This document shows positions 5,904 through 6,503 of a stretch of 6,503 nt of DNA, piece by piece (the stretch's first letter is position 1; each line of letters starts with the position of its first letter). The translations under genes were made by a program, and so were the position numbers. Under the pieces are notes generated by a model that was not told where the DNA came from, did no database searches, and saw only the letters and a list, made by a program, of their open reading frames with translations. The DNA comes from Spirochaetales bacterium. GTDB taxonomy: Bacteria; Spirochaetota; Spirochaetia; SZUA-6; DRHE01. The DNA lies in assembly GCA_011049745.1 (NCBI GenBank), contig DRHE01000024.1:1-6503 (forward strand), given 5' to 3'.

Positions 5904-6503
5904 CTTTGCTGCTTAATATAGAATCAGTTAATTCTTTTACCTTTAGTATTAATTCGTCAGCAATTTTATGATGATAGCCATCAAAGTCCATTATCGGTTC
6001 TCGAACCATGGGGGTCGAGTAAATACCCTGTTGGCATAGCAATCGTTTGAAAAAGTGAATGGAAATATCCAGATGCTGATTGGAAAAGGCTAAAACAGGC
6101 AAAAGACGGTAAAAGAGTTTCTGCGCCAGCTCCCTTTTGCCGCTCTTATATAAGGAATATATTCTAGTATAAATTTCGTGCATGCCGGTAGGCATAAAAG
6201 CATGAACTCCTCTGTCCAGCGCCTCTATAATCTGCATAACCGCCCATCCTCCGGAAACATGAAGTTTTCCCTCTGTTGCCCCCAATACCTGGCTGTACTT
6301 AAAACCCGCAGGCGCCACCTCTATCTTAAGGCAGCGAAAAGGCTCAACCTCATAAAACAGTTTTTGTATTAGAGGCACAGGCACTCCATAGCCATGCAAA
6401 TCCCAATCCTGGAGCATTAAAAAATTAGGCTTCAGATCTGCAATCCTATGAACTTCTAATTCATATTGGTATTCATTCTCATAGGGAATACTCACCAAAA
6501 CGC
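5890..6503 (-). CDS. DHDPS/NAL-family aldolase-like protein, N-terminus beyond window
   Basis: C-terminal 203 residues of a class I lyase of the dihydrodipicolinate synthase/N-acetylneuraminate lyase family; the frame is open to the right edge, so roughly the first 90 residues are missing. Visible parts match barrel strand 4 (VLVSIPYE), strand 6 with the expected Schiff-base lysine (CLKIEVAP; Lys codon at 6325-6327), strand 7 (KLHVSGGW), strand 8 (GVHAFMPTG), and the C-terminal helices with the closing MVREPIMDFD. The strand-5 catalytic Tyr of DapA/NanA (YNxP) appears replaced: the aligned stretch reads LMLQDWD, so Gln-Asp stands at Tyr-Asn. A lyase or dehydratase other than DapA is therefore likely, and lysine synthesis is not supported by the context. 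It is followed, with a 14-base overlap (ATGATAGTGGATAA), by a URO-D-like gene, implying one pathway. The substrate is unknown. Confidence 0.8.
   Translation of the reverse strand, partial: VLVSIPYENEYQYELEVHRIADLKPNFLMLQDWDLHGYGVPVPLIQKLFYEVEPFRCLKIEVAPAGFKYSQVLGATEGKLHVSGGWAVMQIIEALDRGVHAFMPTGMHEIYTRIYSLYKSGKRELAQKLFYRLLPVLAFSNQHLDISIHFFKRLLCQQGIYSTPMVREPIMDFDGYHHKIADELILKVKELTDSILSSKDDSG

Overview
The window holds seven protein-coding genes packed on both strands, with no RNA genes, mobile elements or CRISPR arrays visible. The base composition is moderate. Two lipoproteins with clear lipoboxes, an HAD-hydrolase subfamily I associate with clostridial anaerobes, and an aldolase/URO-D-fold gene pair of the kind seen in anaerobic heterotrophs suggest an anaerobic bacterium, perhaps Firmicutes-like. 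That placement is a weak inference; no marker gene is present.

Layout: (1) 1-1487, minus strand, is the first 495 codons of a cation-chloride cotransporter (SLC12/CCC family). It runs off the left edge and has its own candidate promoter and a palindromic leader. (2) 1654-3895, minus strand, is a tight three-gene envelope operon: a DUF4349 lipoprotein with an extra C-terminal domain, a secreted DUF4349-like protein, and a small lipoprotein. The first protein is, domain for domain, the sum of the other two. (3) 4040-4714, plus strand, is a divergently transcribed HAD-family phosphatase-like protein with a TTG start. (4) 4785-6503, minus strand, is a translationally coupled pair: a DHDPS/N-acetylneuraminate-lyase-family protein (5' end off the window) and a URO-D-fold protein that carries an HxC...C pattern typical of zinc methyltransferases rather than of HemE.

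How the parts may work together: the operon probably makes a set of related exported proteins that share two modules, one coiled-coil DUF4349 module and one alpha/beta module. The CCC transporter next door has its own promoter, so a functional link is not shown. The aldolase and URO-D-like genes overlap by 14 bases and probably act in one catabolic route of unknown substrate. The strongest candidate for undescribed biology is the A = B + C operon. The aldolase/methyltransferase-like pair comes second.
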